The notes under the pieces are model-generated. The model was given only the letters and a program-made list of their open reading frames with translations. It was not told the origin of the DNA and did not search any database. From contig NC_057867.1 of the NCBI RefSeq assembly GCF_019393635.1, positions 5,342,182-5,406,181 of the forward strand: DNA of 64,000 nucleotides, written 5' to 3'. Position numbers and translations under genes: made by a program. The stretch is from Dromiciops gliroides. Taxonomy: Eukaryota > Chordata > Mammalia > Microbiotheria > Microbiotheriidae. How positions within the stretch are numbered: the first letter of the stretch is position 1; each line of letters begins with the position of its first letter. Shown here piece by piece: positions 49,396-61,485 of this stretch.

Positions 49396-50640
49396 TCCAG
49401 AGAGACCACACCCTCCATAATTCTCCCAGAATCCCAGAATCTTAAATTTGGAAGGCACTTTAGGCATTAACTTAGTCCCACCCATACCCAAATCTGAACA
49501 AAATTTCCTTCTACAAAAAGTAGTCATAGAAGATTTTTCTGGAGATCCCCAAGGATGGAGAACTGCCTACTTCCAGAGGCCATCCCTGCATTTCTGGCAA
49601 GCTCTGTTAGGAAGTGTTCCTGACATCTGTTTTGAAGCATCTCCCAGCCCCCAGCCCCCAGCCCCATTGCTCCTCCCGGTTCCACCCTCTAGGCCAAGGA
49701 GAATAAGGGGAAGCCCTCTTTCACATGACAGCCCCTCCAATATGTGAAGACAACTAGCTCCCTGCCCCCAACTCTCTACTTCGAGCCAAACCTCCCAGGT
49801 TTCTTAGCCAGTCCCCATATACCATGATTTGGAAACACTTTCCCAACTTGATTGTGATCCTCTGGAGTTCATCAAAGTCCCTCCTCTCCTCCCCAGTCCT
49901 GCACAATATGCCTCTTAAGGCAGCCCAAGAGCACTGCAGTCACACTCAGGTTGTGTTCATTAAAACTCCCAGATGTTTTTCAGATCAACTGCTATATGGC
50001 AACCCCCCCCCCCACCACACACACACATACAGGCATGCACGCCCATCTGGTACTTGTTAAGGCGATTTTTTTGGAAGCCCAGCATAAGAATCTACATTTA
50101 TCCCTACTGAATTTCATCTTGGAGAAGCCCAGTAGATAGAGGGCCAACCCCCCCCCCCCCACCCAGTCAGAATGGCTGAAGTCCAAGTGCAGTCTTGGAT
50201 ACCACACCTCTGGCTGAATGAACACATCACCATCTCTCAGTGCTCTGAGACTCCATTGCAAGAGGACATTTTCTCACCCAGAGTTATCAAAATTCATCTT
50301 ATTGGTTAGCCCAAATCTCGAGTCCATCCACAGTGTTTGTTATTTCTCCCAGTTCGGTATCATACACAAATCTGACAAACATGAGAACTACGCTTAAGTC
50401 AAGTTCCTGATAAAACTTGGAAACAGCTTGGCGCCTCAGGTAGACTCTCCCCAGAGGAGTGAACACTGAGCCTGAACATACTATTTGCTAGCCCACGGTT
50501 TTCCATGAGAGCCTTTGCCAAGTGCTCTGCTAAATCGATGTCAAACATTTCTACAGAATTCCCCTGGTCTATTGATCAGCCTCATCTTTTCATAAGGTTA
50601 GTGGACTGATCAGATAACTACAAAAAAGGACCCACAACTC
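49396..50640. other. Ancient CR1/L3-like interspersed repeat; no gene
   Basis: From about 49900 the text carries phrases widespread in amniote CR1-type repeats (tgaatttcatcttggagaag, tacacaaatctgacaaacatg, cagaattcccctggtctattg). C-rich tracts lie at 50007-50016 and 50149-50160. No exon was recognised. Confidence 0.4.
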
Positions 50641-50813
50641 TTCTGTTGTCTCAGTCCTCTTGACTTATGTCTTGCCACTGGACTTCAATGACTCTGGAAG
50701 AGACAGTGAGGCTGATGACTTTGTACAGCTAGCCCTCACTTAAATCCAATTCACCTGCAAGTCACAACATCACCCTCCTGATGTCATTGGTCCTCTTTGA
50801 AAATGAAGGATGA

Positions 50814-51618
50814 GGGGGCGGCTAGGTGGCACAGTGGATAAAGCACCGGCCCTGGATTCAGGAGTACCTGAGTTCAAATCTGGCCTCAGACACTTGACAC
50901 TTACTAGCTGTGTGACCTTGGGCAAGTCCCCCATTGCCCCACCCAAAAAAAAATTTTTAGGGGCAGCTAGATGGCACAGTGGTTAAAGCACTGGCCCTGG
51001 ATTCAGGAGGACCTGAGTTCAAATCTGGCCTCAGACACTTGACACTTACTAGCTGTGTGACCCTGGGCAAGTCACTTAACCCCCATTGCCCCGCAAAAAA
51101 AAAATAATAATATAAAAAAAAGAAAATGAAGGATGAGGGGCAGCTAGGTGGCACAGTGGATAAAGCACTAGCCCTGCATTCAAGAGGGCCTGAGTTCAAA
51201 TCCGACCTCAGACATTTGACACGTAAGTAGTCAGTAGTAGTAGTAACAGTTGTGTGACCCTGGGCAAGTCACTTAACCCTCACTGCCCTGCAAAAAAGCA
51301 AAAAAACAAAACAAAATTTAGAAAATGAAGGATGAGAGGACCTGAGTTCAAATCCAGTCTCAGACACTTGATACTTAACTAGCTGTGTGACCCTGGGCAA
51401 GTCACTTAACCCTCATTTCTCCACCAAAAAAAAAAAAAGAAAATGAAGGATAAGGGGCAGCTAGGTGGTGCAGTGGATAAAGCACCGGCCCTGGATTCAG
51501 GAGCATCTGAGTTCAAATCCGGCCTCAGACACTTGACACTTACTAGCTGTGTGACTCTGGGCAAGTCACTTAAGCCCAACTGCCTCACCAAAAAAAAAGA
51601 AAAGAAAAGAAAAAAACA
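50814..51618 (+). repeat. Row of five SINEs joined by one repeated target site
   Basis: Plus-strand SINEs lie at about 50814-50955, 50960-51115, 51137-51300, 51338-51438 (headless) and 51454-51610. The 15-mer gaaaatgaaggatga, or a one-base variant, occurs at 50799, 51122, 51321, 51439 and 51619, so it separates most units. The third SINE contains a small agt trinucleotide expansion near 51225. Confidence 0.9.
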
Positions 51619-51633
51619 GAAAATGAAGGATGA

Positions 51634-52475
51634 AAAAACAAGTTTACTTGTCAGCTCATTCTGAGCATTAGCCAATAGCTCAACATTCATATATTTTCAG
51701 CTGTGGCCTAGAAATGCAAATTGTTCTCAGACACCATCTTTTTTAACCAACTGTTCACTTCCCCAAACTGCCTTACTCTTCTGAAAACTTTACCTTCAAT
51801 CAGCAGTAGTGATGGAAAAAAACCACCTGCATCCCTAAAGTCTTCAGTTTCTTGCCCAAGATTTCACAATCCTTAGCAATGCTTTCTCAATTCCTTATGG
51901 GAGTATCTTTTGTGCCCATGTGAATCACCAGAACTAGGTAGTAGACATAAAGTTTGACAAGTCTTGCTAGATTCTTGGTCTCATGCTAGATACATGCCCT
52001 GGGAAGAAAGCTGACCTCTATTCTTATGAAGTTGTCAAATAGCTACCGTAATAACCCCTCAGCAGTCCCTTTTCCTCTGACCCTTCCTGGAGGATGTCTC
52101 ACTCGATGTCACCTGTGGATCCATATTACTTTGGGGACAATGTAGTAGACTGAGTAAGGTCTGAGATCCATGGGTCCATCCTTGAATAACACTAAGGTCT
52201 GAAGTGCAGCAGCCACTCTGGCCTCACCCCATTGCTGACTGGCATGGGAGCTTTAACTTGCTCCATTCTTGAGCACTTACCTTCCTTAGGCAGCCTGGCT
52301 CCTTCCCCACCCCCCCCATCTCGGGGCTTCATCATATACTGGTGCCTGGTTTAGTGAGATAGCCCTTTTGCAACTCCAAACTCCTGGCCTCTAGTCCCAC
52401 ACCAGCAGCATGGATTATAGGCAAAACAACAAAGACTGTCCCTTCTTGGTCATAGAAGAAAAGGTGGGGGGGGGG
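51634..52475. other. Unrecognised, possibly an ancient repeat
   Basis: No exon. Phrases such as gcccatgtgaatcaccagaac suggest old CR1-like repeat material. Confidence 0.35.
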
Positions 52476-52625
52476 GAAGCTAGGTGACGAAGTGGATAGA
52501 GCACCAGCCCTGGATTCAGGAGGACCTGAGTTTAAATCCAGCCTCAGACACTTGACGATTAGCTGTGTGACCTTGGGCAAGTCACTTAACCCTCATTGCC
52601 CCGCAAAAAAAAAAAAAAAGAAAGA
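52476..52625 (+). repeat. Marsupial MIR-core SINE
   Basis: Plus copy with a short core deletion (cttgacgattagctgtg), flanked by agaaaagg copies. Confidence 0.88.
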
Positions 52626-53885
52626 AAAGGTAGTGGGGACAGCCAGAAGGAATCTTGGAGATCATATCCCTGACCTGAGCAGCTAGAAGCAACATCTCCT
52701 TCCATTCCGCAGAGCTCTGTTTGGCTCTGTCCTTTGCACCTATCACATTCTATCTCCTATCCTGCTTAGCTGTGGGCACATTGTAACCCTCGCCAGAATG
52801 GAAACTCTCGGCGGGCAGGACCTATGGTTTTTTCATCTCTGTATCCCCACTGTCAGCTGTAGGTTTTTACATGTAGTGAGGGCTCAGCAATTTGCTCAGA
52901 CCCTTTCACTTTATAGACAGAAAGGAGACAGTGATTAGTCCAAGGGCAAACAGCAGAGTTAGATGGCAGGACCTGCACTACAAGAGAGTTTTCTGGCTCC
53001 TCTCCCCCCAAAGCCCAGGGCCCTTTCCTCTGCTCCAATCTGAAAGCCTCAGGTATTTATAGAGCACCTAGGGTCCTGGGGAATGATTGGTGTCTACTGG
53101 AATCACAGAATACTTGAATTGGAAGGGAAAACTGAGACCCAGTGAAGGGATCATACAGTAAGTTAATGGAAAAGCTGGCACTAGAACTCAGGGCATTGCC
53201 CCTAAGTGTCCTAAGTTCCTGATGGGGTCTCATCTGTTTTACAGAAAGAATGGGGATATAGAGACACTCCCCAAACTCCTGCATCTTGCACCCTATCTCT
53301 CCATGCTCAGCCTGCCCAAGTGGTACCCATAGTGAACAGGTTCTAGAAACAAGGCCACTGGCAAAGGAAAAAGTGAGGCCTGTTGGGCAGTTTTCGCTCA
53401 AGGAATCAATGGAGCAGACACAGCAAAATCTAAAGGGAAAGATCCCTGAGCTGGAGGTCATGAGGCCTGTTTCTGACACCGGCATCCACTTGCTCTGTAA
53501 CCTTGGAAAAATCCCTTCCCCAGTCAAGGCCTAATAGGAAATAACAATCTCCCAATGCTGGAGCACTATAACATTGAACAGTTTCCTCGTGACCAGCCTC
53601 GCCCCATCTTAAATCCCTCCCTTCTGCAGAAAGCCTTTCCCTGTTGCCCCCACTGGACTCCTAGGGCCTTCCTTCTGAGGTCACTTCCCACTGGCCCTGT
53701 CTGTATCTTATCAGCACATAGTTGTTGGCATGCTGTCTCCCCTATTAGATGATGAGCTCCTTCAGGGCAGGGACTGTTTGTGGCAGAACTTAGCAACGAT
53801 TAGCCCACTGAGGTAGGTGGTGAAGTTTTAATACTAAAACATTTTGATTTCAAAAACAATAAATATTGATAGATTAAAACCCGTA
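52626..53885. other. L2 and MIR relics
   Basis: L2-like ends lie at about 52700-52870 and 53590-53800 (cccttctgcagaaagcctttcc, ccttcagggcagggactgt). A MIR relic lies at about 53110-53215. No gene was seen. Confidence 0.5.
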
Positions 53886-53889
53886 AGAA

Positions 53890-54032
53890 GGGGCAGCTAG
53901 GTGGCACAGTGGATAGAGCACCGGCCCTGGATTCAGGAGGACCTGAGTTCAAATCCGGCCTCAGACACTTTACACACTTACTAGCTGTGTGACCCTGGGC
54001 AAGTCACTTAACCCCAATTGCCTCACCAAAAA
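53890..54032 (+). repeat. Marsupial MIR-core SINE
   Basis: Full plus copy with an A tail, flanked by aacccgtaagaa and aacccataagaa. Confidence 0.92.
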
Positions 54033-54927
54033 AAAAAAAACCATGAAAAAAACCCATAAGAACCAAAGCTCTTTGAGAAGATTCTCAATAATGTTTAACG
54101 ATGTAAAGATTCAGAGACCAAGAAGTTTGAGAATGGCTATATTGTAGAAATCAGTCTCTCATTATTAGGTTTTAATGTTATTTTTTGGAGGGGTTACCTC
54201 TGTCATACTTATATAAAGAGTGGTTTATTTTATATATTCAAGGTTTTCTCCATTTCCTAGTCTACCATCTTTTAGCATCTTTACATATATTTCCAGATTT
54301 CCAGTGCTTCTCTTCATTGTTCTTATTTTTCTTATTCTTTTTTACCATCTATTTATTTATGTTTCTTTAGAATTTTTCCCCACCTGACATGTAGAAACAA
54401 ATTGTAACATTGATTTTAAAACTTTGTGTTCCAAATTCTCTTCCTTCCTTCCTCTGTATCCCCCCCTTAAGAACTCAAGCAATTCAATCTAAGTTATATA
54501 CGTGCAGTCATGCAAAACATAGCAGACAAAAAAACTTTAGAAAAAGGAACTAAAAAAAAGAAAAAGGAATTGTCATTTGCAGCAGATCATCTTACAATAT
54601 TGCTGTTATTTTGTATATAGTACTTCCTTGTATATTTTGTATACAATACTTCCTTGTATACAGTACTTTGTATACACTTTGCATCAACTCATGTAATCCC
54701 CATTTAATAGACTTCGAGACTGGAACCCAGACAGTATGACTTACTCATGGTCTTTCACACACAGCTGGAGTCAGTCTGGCTACAAACACAAGTCTGCACA
54801 TCCTTGCTAACTTTCCAGTGACACCAGCTACAGTACAAAAAGAGCAATCTCTAAGTAATCAAACCTAAATGCTGCTGCACCATGGGGTACAGGTAACCCC
54901 CAAATCTCTGCTTTTCTTTCTTTTTTT
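54033..54927. other. AT-rich intergenic with reverse LINE 3' end
   Basis: 54370-54560 (aaactttgtgttccaaattctc, cccccccttaagaactcaag-like) is the reverse of the LINE 3' end at 40448-40620. The rest is unrecognised. Confidence 0.45.
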
Positions 54928-55214
54928 GGGTGAGGCAATTGGGGTTAAGTGACTTGCCCATATCTAAGGCCGGATTTGAACTCAGGTCCTCCTGAATACA
55001 GAGCCACTGCTCTATCCACTGTGCCACTTAGCTGCCCCCTTTTTTTGTTTTGTTTTTGGAATTTTTTTTTTGGTGAGGCAATGAGGGTTAAGTGACTTGT
55101 CCAGGGTCACACGGCTAGTAAATGTCAAGTGTCAAGTGTCTGAGATGGATTTGAACTCAGATCCTCCTGAATCCAGGGCCAGTGCTTTATCCACTGCGCC
55201 ACCTAGCTGCCCCG
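54928..55214 (-). repeat. Two adjacent marsupial SINEs
   Basis: A shortened reverse copy at 54928-55038 lacks the core. A full reverse copy follows at 55066-55214. The flanks share acccccaaatctc (about 54896 and 55215), the target duplication of the pair. Confidence 0.88.
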
Positions 55215-55540
55215 ACCCCCAAATCTCAAAGGCTATGACCAGCTCCCAACATCAAGTATAGAACCAAACACAGTCTGTCTGTTATTGGAGGAGCAGCATA
55301 GGTAAGTCTCAGAAGGGTTATCTCCAGAAAGCTGGGAGACAAATTCTCTGGTTCACAGCAGTGCATGAGATCATCAACTAAGTTACAGAAGGTTTGCCAT
55401 CACTGGTGAAATAACAGAACTTGGAAGTAAATAAACAATTAGAGGGCTCAATGGACAAAGGAGAACAGAAGGGACATCGAGGGAGGCAGGCACTGGAAAA
55501 ATGCAATATTTGGCTGTGAAGGTTGGTTCTATAAGGTTTT

Positions 55541-56497
55541 TGTTCAGTTGTTTTCAAGAAACATCCAACTCTTTGTGACCCTGAGTGGGATATGGTGGGC
55601 TGGGGTCACTTTAGACTCTGAAGCTTATTACCAGATCATTCTGTCCATGTTTTGTCCCATTGCTAACAACAGAATATTGTAGCAATCACTTATCTTGCTT
55701 TGCTGAACTTGGTGTACACTGGTACCATCCTTCCCTCCCTGCTTGCATTCCAAAGCCCCCAGTCCCTGTTATTGTTAGATCATTCTATTCATATTCCATC
55801 CTGTTGCTAGCACCCCCCCCCTCCCGCCTTGCTCTGTGGTCAAGCAGGAGAGCTGTCCCCTGTTAGCGCAGACCCATCCTGATACTACCTCTCCCTTCTT
55901 GTGTTCCTAAGCCCTAGCTCCTGGTACCAGATCCTGGTACCATCTCTTCTCCCTTCTTGCCCCTTGCCCCCTCCTTACATGGGTGGAGTGGTTTTACCCT
56001 TTCCCCCTCCCCTTCCCCCCAGCTCTCGGACATAGCTGATCATGCATCTATACCATGATCACGCGCTGAACACGCATACTGGGTGAGACAGGATTGGATG
56101 TTAGATTGTGAGCTCACTCTGTGCATGAGGGGACTGCCCCCTCAAAACTTCCATAAAAAGCCAACTCATGAGCTCATCAGCGTGCTCCTCATCTCTTGCC
56201 CATTCTCATGAGAATGAAATAAATCTGTCTCTGCTTGACTTGGTAGTCTCCTTGAATTATTTGGGTAAACTGAAGAAACTGTCCCATACAACCCCTTTTA
56301 GGGTTTTTTTTTGGCAAAGATGCTGGAGTGGCTTGCCATTTCCTTCTCCAGCTCATTTTATTGATGAGGAAACAGGTAAACAGGGTCAAGTGACTTGCCC
56401 ATGGTCACACAGCTAGTAAATGTCCGAGGCCACATTTGAACTCAGGTCTTCCCAACTCCAGACCTGGCACTCTGTGCATTGTGCTACTTAGCTGCAA
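55541..56497 (-). repeat. Long MIR-core SINE split by an LTR
   Basis: The first part ends ctctttgtgaccc at 55581. The rest resumes accccttttagggtt at 56291 and runs to gctacttagctgc. It is the host of the LTR at 55582-56290. Confidence 0.88.
55582..56290 (+). mobile_element. ERV solo LTR, family 4, with U3 tandem repeats
   Basis: TGAGTGGG...CCCATACA with the exact target duplication accc at 55578-55581 and 56291-56294. Because it splits a known SINE, both ends are certain. A cataaaaag TATA-like box lies at about 56152 and gaAATAAAtc at about 56216. The U3 has roughly 145-bp tandem units starting agatcattct at 55633 and 55777, with a partial third at about 55929. Length is 709 bp. Confidence 0.92.
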
Positions 56498-57719
56498 GGT
56501 CAAGAAGGCATAAATATCATTTTATTAAGTCCTGTTCCTAAAGATAATGGAAAAATAAATAATATAATAATAAATAAATAATTTGGATTCTATGATTTAT
56601 AAACACTAAGGGCCTCAGTTTTTTTCTATTTGTAAATGAGGGGGCTATGTAATCTTGAGCAAGTCCTTTCCCTCTCTGGGCCTGTTTCCTCACTTCATGG
56701 TCTCTGACCTCCTTTTGTCTTCCCAAGATTTCCTAAGTGTGAAGCCTCTGCCACTCACTGCTGAGAAGTTGTGCAAGTTCTGGTCCTGACATGATTCTCT
56801 GCCTAACTCCCTCTCTCAAATGAGGGTCATCAGACTAGATCTGATGTTCCTTCCACCTCTAACATTCACCATGTCTGAGAGTTAGAAAGTTTGGGCGCAA
56901 GGTTTTACCCTCTATAAAGTGAAGGGCCTGGACTTGTCTGGACAGAATTCTCTAAGCTCCCATTTCCTTCCAAGATTCATAGATTGAAAGTTAGAAAAGA
57001 TATGAGGTCATCTAGTGCAACTACCTCATTTTACAAAGAAACAGACACCTGGCCACAGGGTAACCTTATGGGCCTTATCTAATTTATATCCAGGTCCTAA
57101 CACTTCAAATCCTACACTCTTGCCACTACCCTAAGCTGATACGAGCAGCTGGGTTTAAATCTTACCTCTGTCCCTGGCTTCTTTCCTCCTAGATAAATTG
57201 AGTCAGGGTGGGACTCCAGCAATCAATCAACTAGCATTTATGAACAGGCCAAGTATTATGCTAAAGTAGTGACTGCAATATTCCCAGAATTCAAAGGCCC
57301 AAAGAGTTGCTAACTGCAAGGCCCACATATGACACACAGATGAGAAAATACAAAATATATACAGAGTTATCCTGGGCAGAGGGCAGAAGGAGCCATCAGA
57401 AAAGGCCTCAATGTAGGTGGAGGTCAGGAGGGATGATAGGGGAGGGGTGTCGGATGGGGGCAGCAGGGTGAGACAATGGGCAGTTTGGCTGGAAGATCCA
57501 AGGTCCGTCGTGTAAGGTATAAGATTGGAAAGGTAGGAAAGGGCAGGTTATCAAGGGCTCTGAATGCCCAACAGAGGACTTGGCACTTGACCCTGGAGGC
57601 AATGGGGGGCACTAGACTTTACTGGGGGGGTGGAGGGAGGGGAGTGACATGGCTGGACGTTTACTGTAGCAAAAGCCTTCTGGGGGCTGAATGGAGGCTG
57701 GGCTGGGGGGGGAGGGACT
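56498..57719. other. Intergenic or intronic; weak MIR relics
   Basis: MIR-like fragments lie at about 56600-56720 and 56960-57130. 57380-57660 resembles old repeat text (gcacttgaccctggaggcaatg). No exon was seen. Confidence 0.4.
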
Positions 57720-58400
57720 TGAGGCGGGCTCCTCCCCTCCCCTGCTCAGCTATGGTGCCAGAGGAGGAGGCCGGGCACGGCGGGGGGATGCGAGGGCGGG
57801 GGCCCTCCCGAAGGCCCCCAGCCCGACTGCGGCCGCCGCGCTCCCACCCACATTCCACCTCAATCCCCGCCCCGCGATGGCGGAGCTCTCCCAGCTGAGG
57901 CCCTCGGGCCGCAGCACCCGGCGCGTGCGCGTGCGCGCGCGCATGCACGACAGCGTACGAGAGGGAGGGGCCGGGCCGAGAGGCGGGGCAGGCGCGAAGG
58001 AAGCCGCTCCGAGACCCAGGGCCGGGGAGAGCGGCCCAAGCGGTCGAGCGATCCGCGCGCTCGAGACCCAGCCCGGTACGACCCCCCGAAGAACCCCCCT
58101 CCCCGGGCAGCCACTCACCCGAGCCGAGCCCCGGGAGAGGACGCGATGGCGCCGGCGGGGCGAGCAGCCTCCGGCCCCTGGCGGGGGAGCTTCCGCCGCC
58201 GCTCTAGGACGCGCGGAGGACCGGGCGTCTCGATGGTGCTCGGGCGCGCTCGCCCCCGCCCTCCTCCTGGACCGGGGCTCCAGGGTTCTGGACCACAATG
58301 GAGGAGCGGGCTGGGCGGCTGGGGAGGGGCCCAAGCGCCAGATGTGGCCTCGGGGCCATCCCCTGGCTGGTTGGGCGGGGCAGGTTGGGAAATGAGTGCA
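57720..58400. promoter_or_regulatory. CpG island, candidate KZNF-2 promoter
   Basis: Very CpG-rich, with NRF1-like gcgcgtgcgcgtgcgc at about 57921 and a gatggcggagctctcc YY1-like site at about 57876. It lies 14 kb upstream, in the minus-strand sense, of the KZNF-2 finger exon and is the nearest island in that direction. Assignment is inference; it could serve an unrecognised plus-strand gene. GC-driven open frames here show no domain. Confidence 0.55.
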
Positions 58401-58429
58401 CCATCAAAACCCGAGGAGCATCAATGACA

Positions 58430-58850
58430 TTTATTAAAATAAGAATAGCTTACATTTCTATGATATTTTAAGGCATCAAGGTGCTTAATCGGACGCTTTC
58501 TCATTGGAGTCTCATAACAAACCTGAGGTAGGTACTACAGGTATTATCCCCATTTGTGAGAGTGTCTGAGGCTCAGAGATGAAGCCACTCGTCCATCCAG
58601 AGACCATTCAAGAATAATAACAATAATTATAATATAATATAACAATAATAGCTAACGTTATATAAAGCACTTTACGTATATTATCGCAGTTGATCCTCCC
58701 AACTATCCCCATTTTACATATGAGGAAACTAAGGCTGAGGTTAAGTGACTTGCTTAGGGTCATACAGCTAGTAAGTGTCTAAGGCTAGATCCAAACATGG
58801 GTCTTCCTGAGGCCTAGGTCAGCACTCCATCCACCCAGCTGCCAGCAGAC
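58430..58850 (-). repeat. MIR copies
   Basis: Two reverse MIRs: 58440-58600 (gtaggtactacaggtattatc) and 58640-58840 (catatgaggaaactaaggctg). Confidence 0.7.
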
Positions 58851-60174
58851 ACATACTAAACATTTGCTATTTGCACAGCACTGTTAGTCATGGAGGATCC
58901 AAGAAGATAGGCAGGCAAAAGCCTTGCTCCCAAGAAGGGAAAAAAGGCAAGAGGTTAAAGTCAGGATTTAAACCCAGGTCTCCTGACTCCCCAAGTATTA
59001 TTTTTGTAATTTTTTTTCAATCCCCTTCCCCCTCCCTCACCAAAAACAAAACAAAAAAACAAAAACAAAAAACAACCCTTGTAAGAAATATGCATAGTCA
59101 AGCAAAACAAATTCCTATTGGCCAAGTGGCTGGTTGGGCAAGTGTGGAGTCCTATCACACACTAGTCAGCCAGCCTCTGGCCACAGGAGGGGGTGGGTAG
59201 GTAGGTTCCTCCTCCCTCCAGGAATCCCTCTATAAACATCAGAGTAGGCAATAAGGGCTAGTGCAAGCATACTAGGAGCTGGAAGGCTCCAGTGCGAATC
59301 CTGACTTTGGAAAAGATCGATGGAAAGAGACAGAACTAGGAATTCTCAAGTCCCTTCCAGCTAGTTTCTAAATCTACAAATTCACTGTGTGACTTTGGGC
59401 AAGTGCTGCTTCTGTGCTACATCAAAGTTTCTGCCTCTAATAAGGGGGTTGGCCTAGATGATCCCTAGGCTTTCTTCTAGCTCTAGAATCATAGGCCTAT
59501 TACTTGTGGAACCCAAGGTGGGCCACAAAGATGAACAGCCACACATGTGGAGCCATTTTGTTTCTAAAGCCCAACTCCAGTGCTATCTCCCCCAGGAAGC
59601 AATGGCTCCTATCCCTCCTGGGACATCTCTCATAGTGCTCTTCATGAGATTTGGATTCAAGACCTTGGAGCAACTGCCAGCTCTGCTACTGACACTGCAA
59701 AGAGAAAGCCGAGGTGCCCACAAGCAGGATGGGCATTCGGAGGCTCAGAGACTTCAAGGCAGAGGGGGGATCTAAAAGATCATCTAATCTAAGCCCCTCA
59801 TTTTCTAACTGAGGTAATGGAGGCCATGGGGAACAGTGTGTGAGCAGCTTCTCTGTACTCCACTCCAGTGCCCCCCACTTCTAGGGGAGGCTGGAGAGGA
59901 GAGTCCGGCTCAAGTTTAGATTGCACTTGACCCTAAGGTCCCTTCCAGCTTGGAGGTTTTGGGATGAGTGTCAGGTAAATGGGTGTAAAAGACTTGCACT
60001 GTCACTACTATATGGCTGTTGTGCTCAAACAACGTGCTCCTCTTTGCTGTACTTTGCTGATGCTGTGGTGGTCACAGTCAACTGAGCTCCATCAGCAAGG
60101 AAATCCTTTGACACCTCCCTGACCAATTGCCTCTCCTCTCCCTACAGCAGTTATTCCAAACCTTTACATTTCCT
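58851..60174. other. Intergenic; LINE-like scrap and MIR relics
   Basis: 58990-59130 shares aatatgcatagtcaarcaaaac with 17785. MIR-like text lies at about 59240-59480. A CR1/L3-like phrase lies near 59920-59960. No exon was seen. Confidence 0.4.
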
Positions 60175-60975
60175 CTCAAGCTTCTCATTCTCCAAACCCT
60201 CAACTGAGGACCTCAACTCATACTTCCCTCCTAGTTGGTGTCTCTGCTGCAAGTCTCTCCCCACTTCAAACCTCATCCTGCACATAGCTGCCAAAACGAT
60301 TTCCCCGAAGTACAGGTCTGACCAGGCCACTCCCCTATTCAATAAATGCCAGTGTCTCCATATTACCTTTAGGACCAAATAAGAAATCATGTTTGTTATT
60401 AAAAGCCCTTCATAGCCAGGCCACTTTCTCCCTTTCCAGTCTCCTTATATTTTACTACCTTCCTCGAACTGTCCAATTGTTGCCTTTTCACTGGCTGTAG
60501 CCCATTCCTGGAGTGCCTTCCCTCCTCCCTTCTGCTTTCCCTAGTCTATGACTTCCTTCAAGACTTAGCTCAATCTCCAATTCCGTAAGATGCCCCCGGG
60601 CTTTCTCTCAGAGATCACCTGGAAAAATAGGAGCCCCTTGGGGACAAGATTACTGTCCCTATTTTATAGATGAGAAACTGAGGCTCCCATAGTGACAGTA
60701 TCATGGGGCTCTGCCCCTCCTAAACTCTTCATTTTCCATCAGCTGCTCTGCCTGGTTTTGACTCCTATGAGTGTCAGTCACGCCCCCTGGTACCCACCAT
60801 GCCAGGTACCCTGTGGTGGCTGCTGCTCTTCCCCGACCTTTTCAGCTTCCTCTTGCATATTGTCTTCCCCCTTCGATTTTAAGCTCCTCCAGGGCAAAGA
60901 CTGTCTTTCTTTTTCTTATTTGTGGCCTCAGCACTTAGCACAGTGCTTGGCACATAGTAGGTGCTTAATGTCTAT
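60175..60975 (+). repeat. L2 LINE 3' region
   Basis: Typical L2 order: gccaaaacgatttccccgaag, cctttccagtctccttatat, ggcacatagtaggtgcttaat. Confidence 0.78.
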
Positions 60976-61034
60976 TGATTATTGACACTTACATTCTAGT
61001 TCTATTGGAAAGCAATGGGCATCCCTCAAACTTG

Positions 61035-61485
61035 ACATGTCCAAAATGGAGCTCCTGATCTCCCTGTGCCCTCTTCTCCATTTCCTGATTTCCCTACAAA
61101 TTCTGTCTGGGGTGCCAGGCCTCCTTTTATTCACCATAATTCAAACCTGTCAACCTCTCCCTCACCCCCACCCCCCACTCAATCATTTCCCAAGTCCTAC
61201 TGATTCTGCTTATACAGTACTTCTCACAACTGGCCACCCCCTGGTGCAGGCTCTCATCACCCCCCCATACACACACACACACACACAATGGCAATACCTG
61301 GGGTGGGGGGGCCGAGGGCCTGCCTCTAGTCTCTCTCCCCACTCCAATCCATCACTCAGCTGCCAAAGTGATCTTTGTAAAGTGCAGATCCAACCATGTG
61401 ACACCCCCTCCCCTCCCCCTCACACAAGGAGCTTCAGTGGTTCCATATTTGCTAAACTCGATGGCATCGAAAGCCTTCCCACAGT
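61035..61485 (+). repeat. L2 LINE, more internal part
   Basis: Text catgtccaaaatggagctcc through ccaaagtgatctttgtaaag, with an AC microsatellite at 61267-61288. Confidence 0.7.

Noticed and set aside
49395-49440. On the minus strand, gggagaattatgg followed by gtggtctctctgg resembles the end of a KRAB-A exon, on the right strand for KZNF-2.
   Set aside because: Only about 30 bases match, with a frame change. No EDV or EEW text lies upstream, there is no splice donor, and the segment sits between two old repeats. Probably chance or a very distant relic.
57691-58395. A 234-codon plus-strand open frame in the CpG island.
   Set aside because: Arg/Ala/Pro-rich translation with other frames equally open. 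It is a by-product of CpG density.
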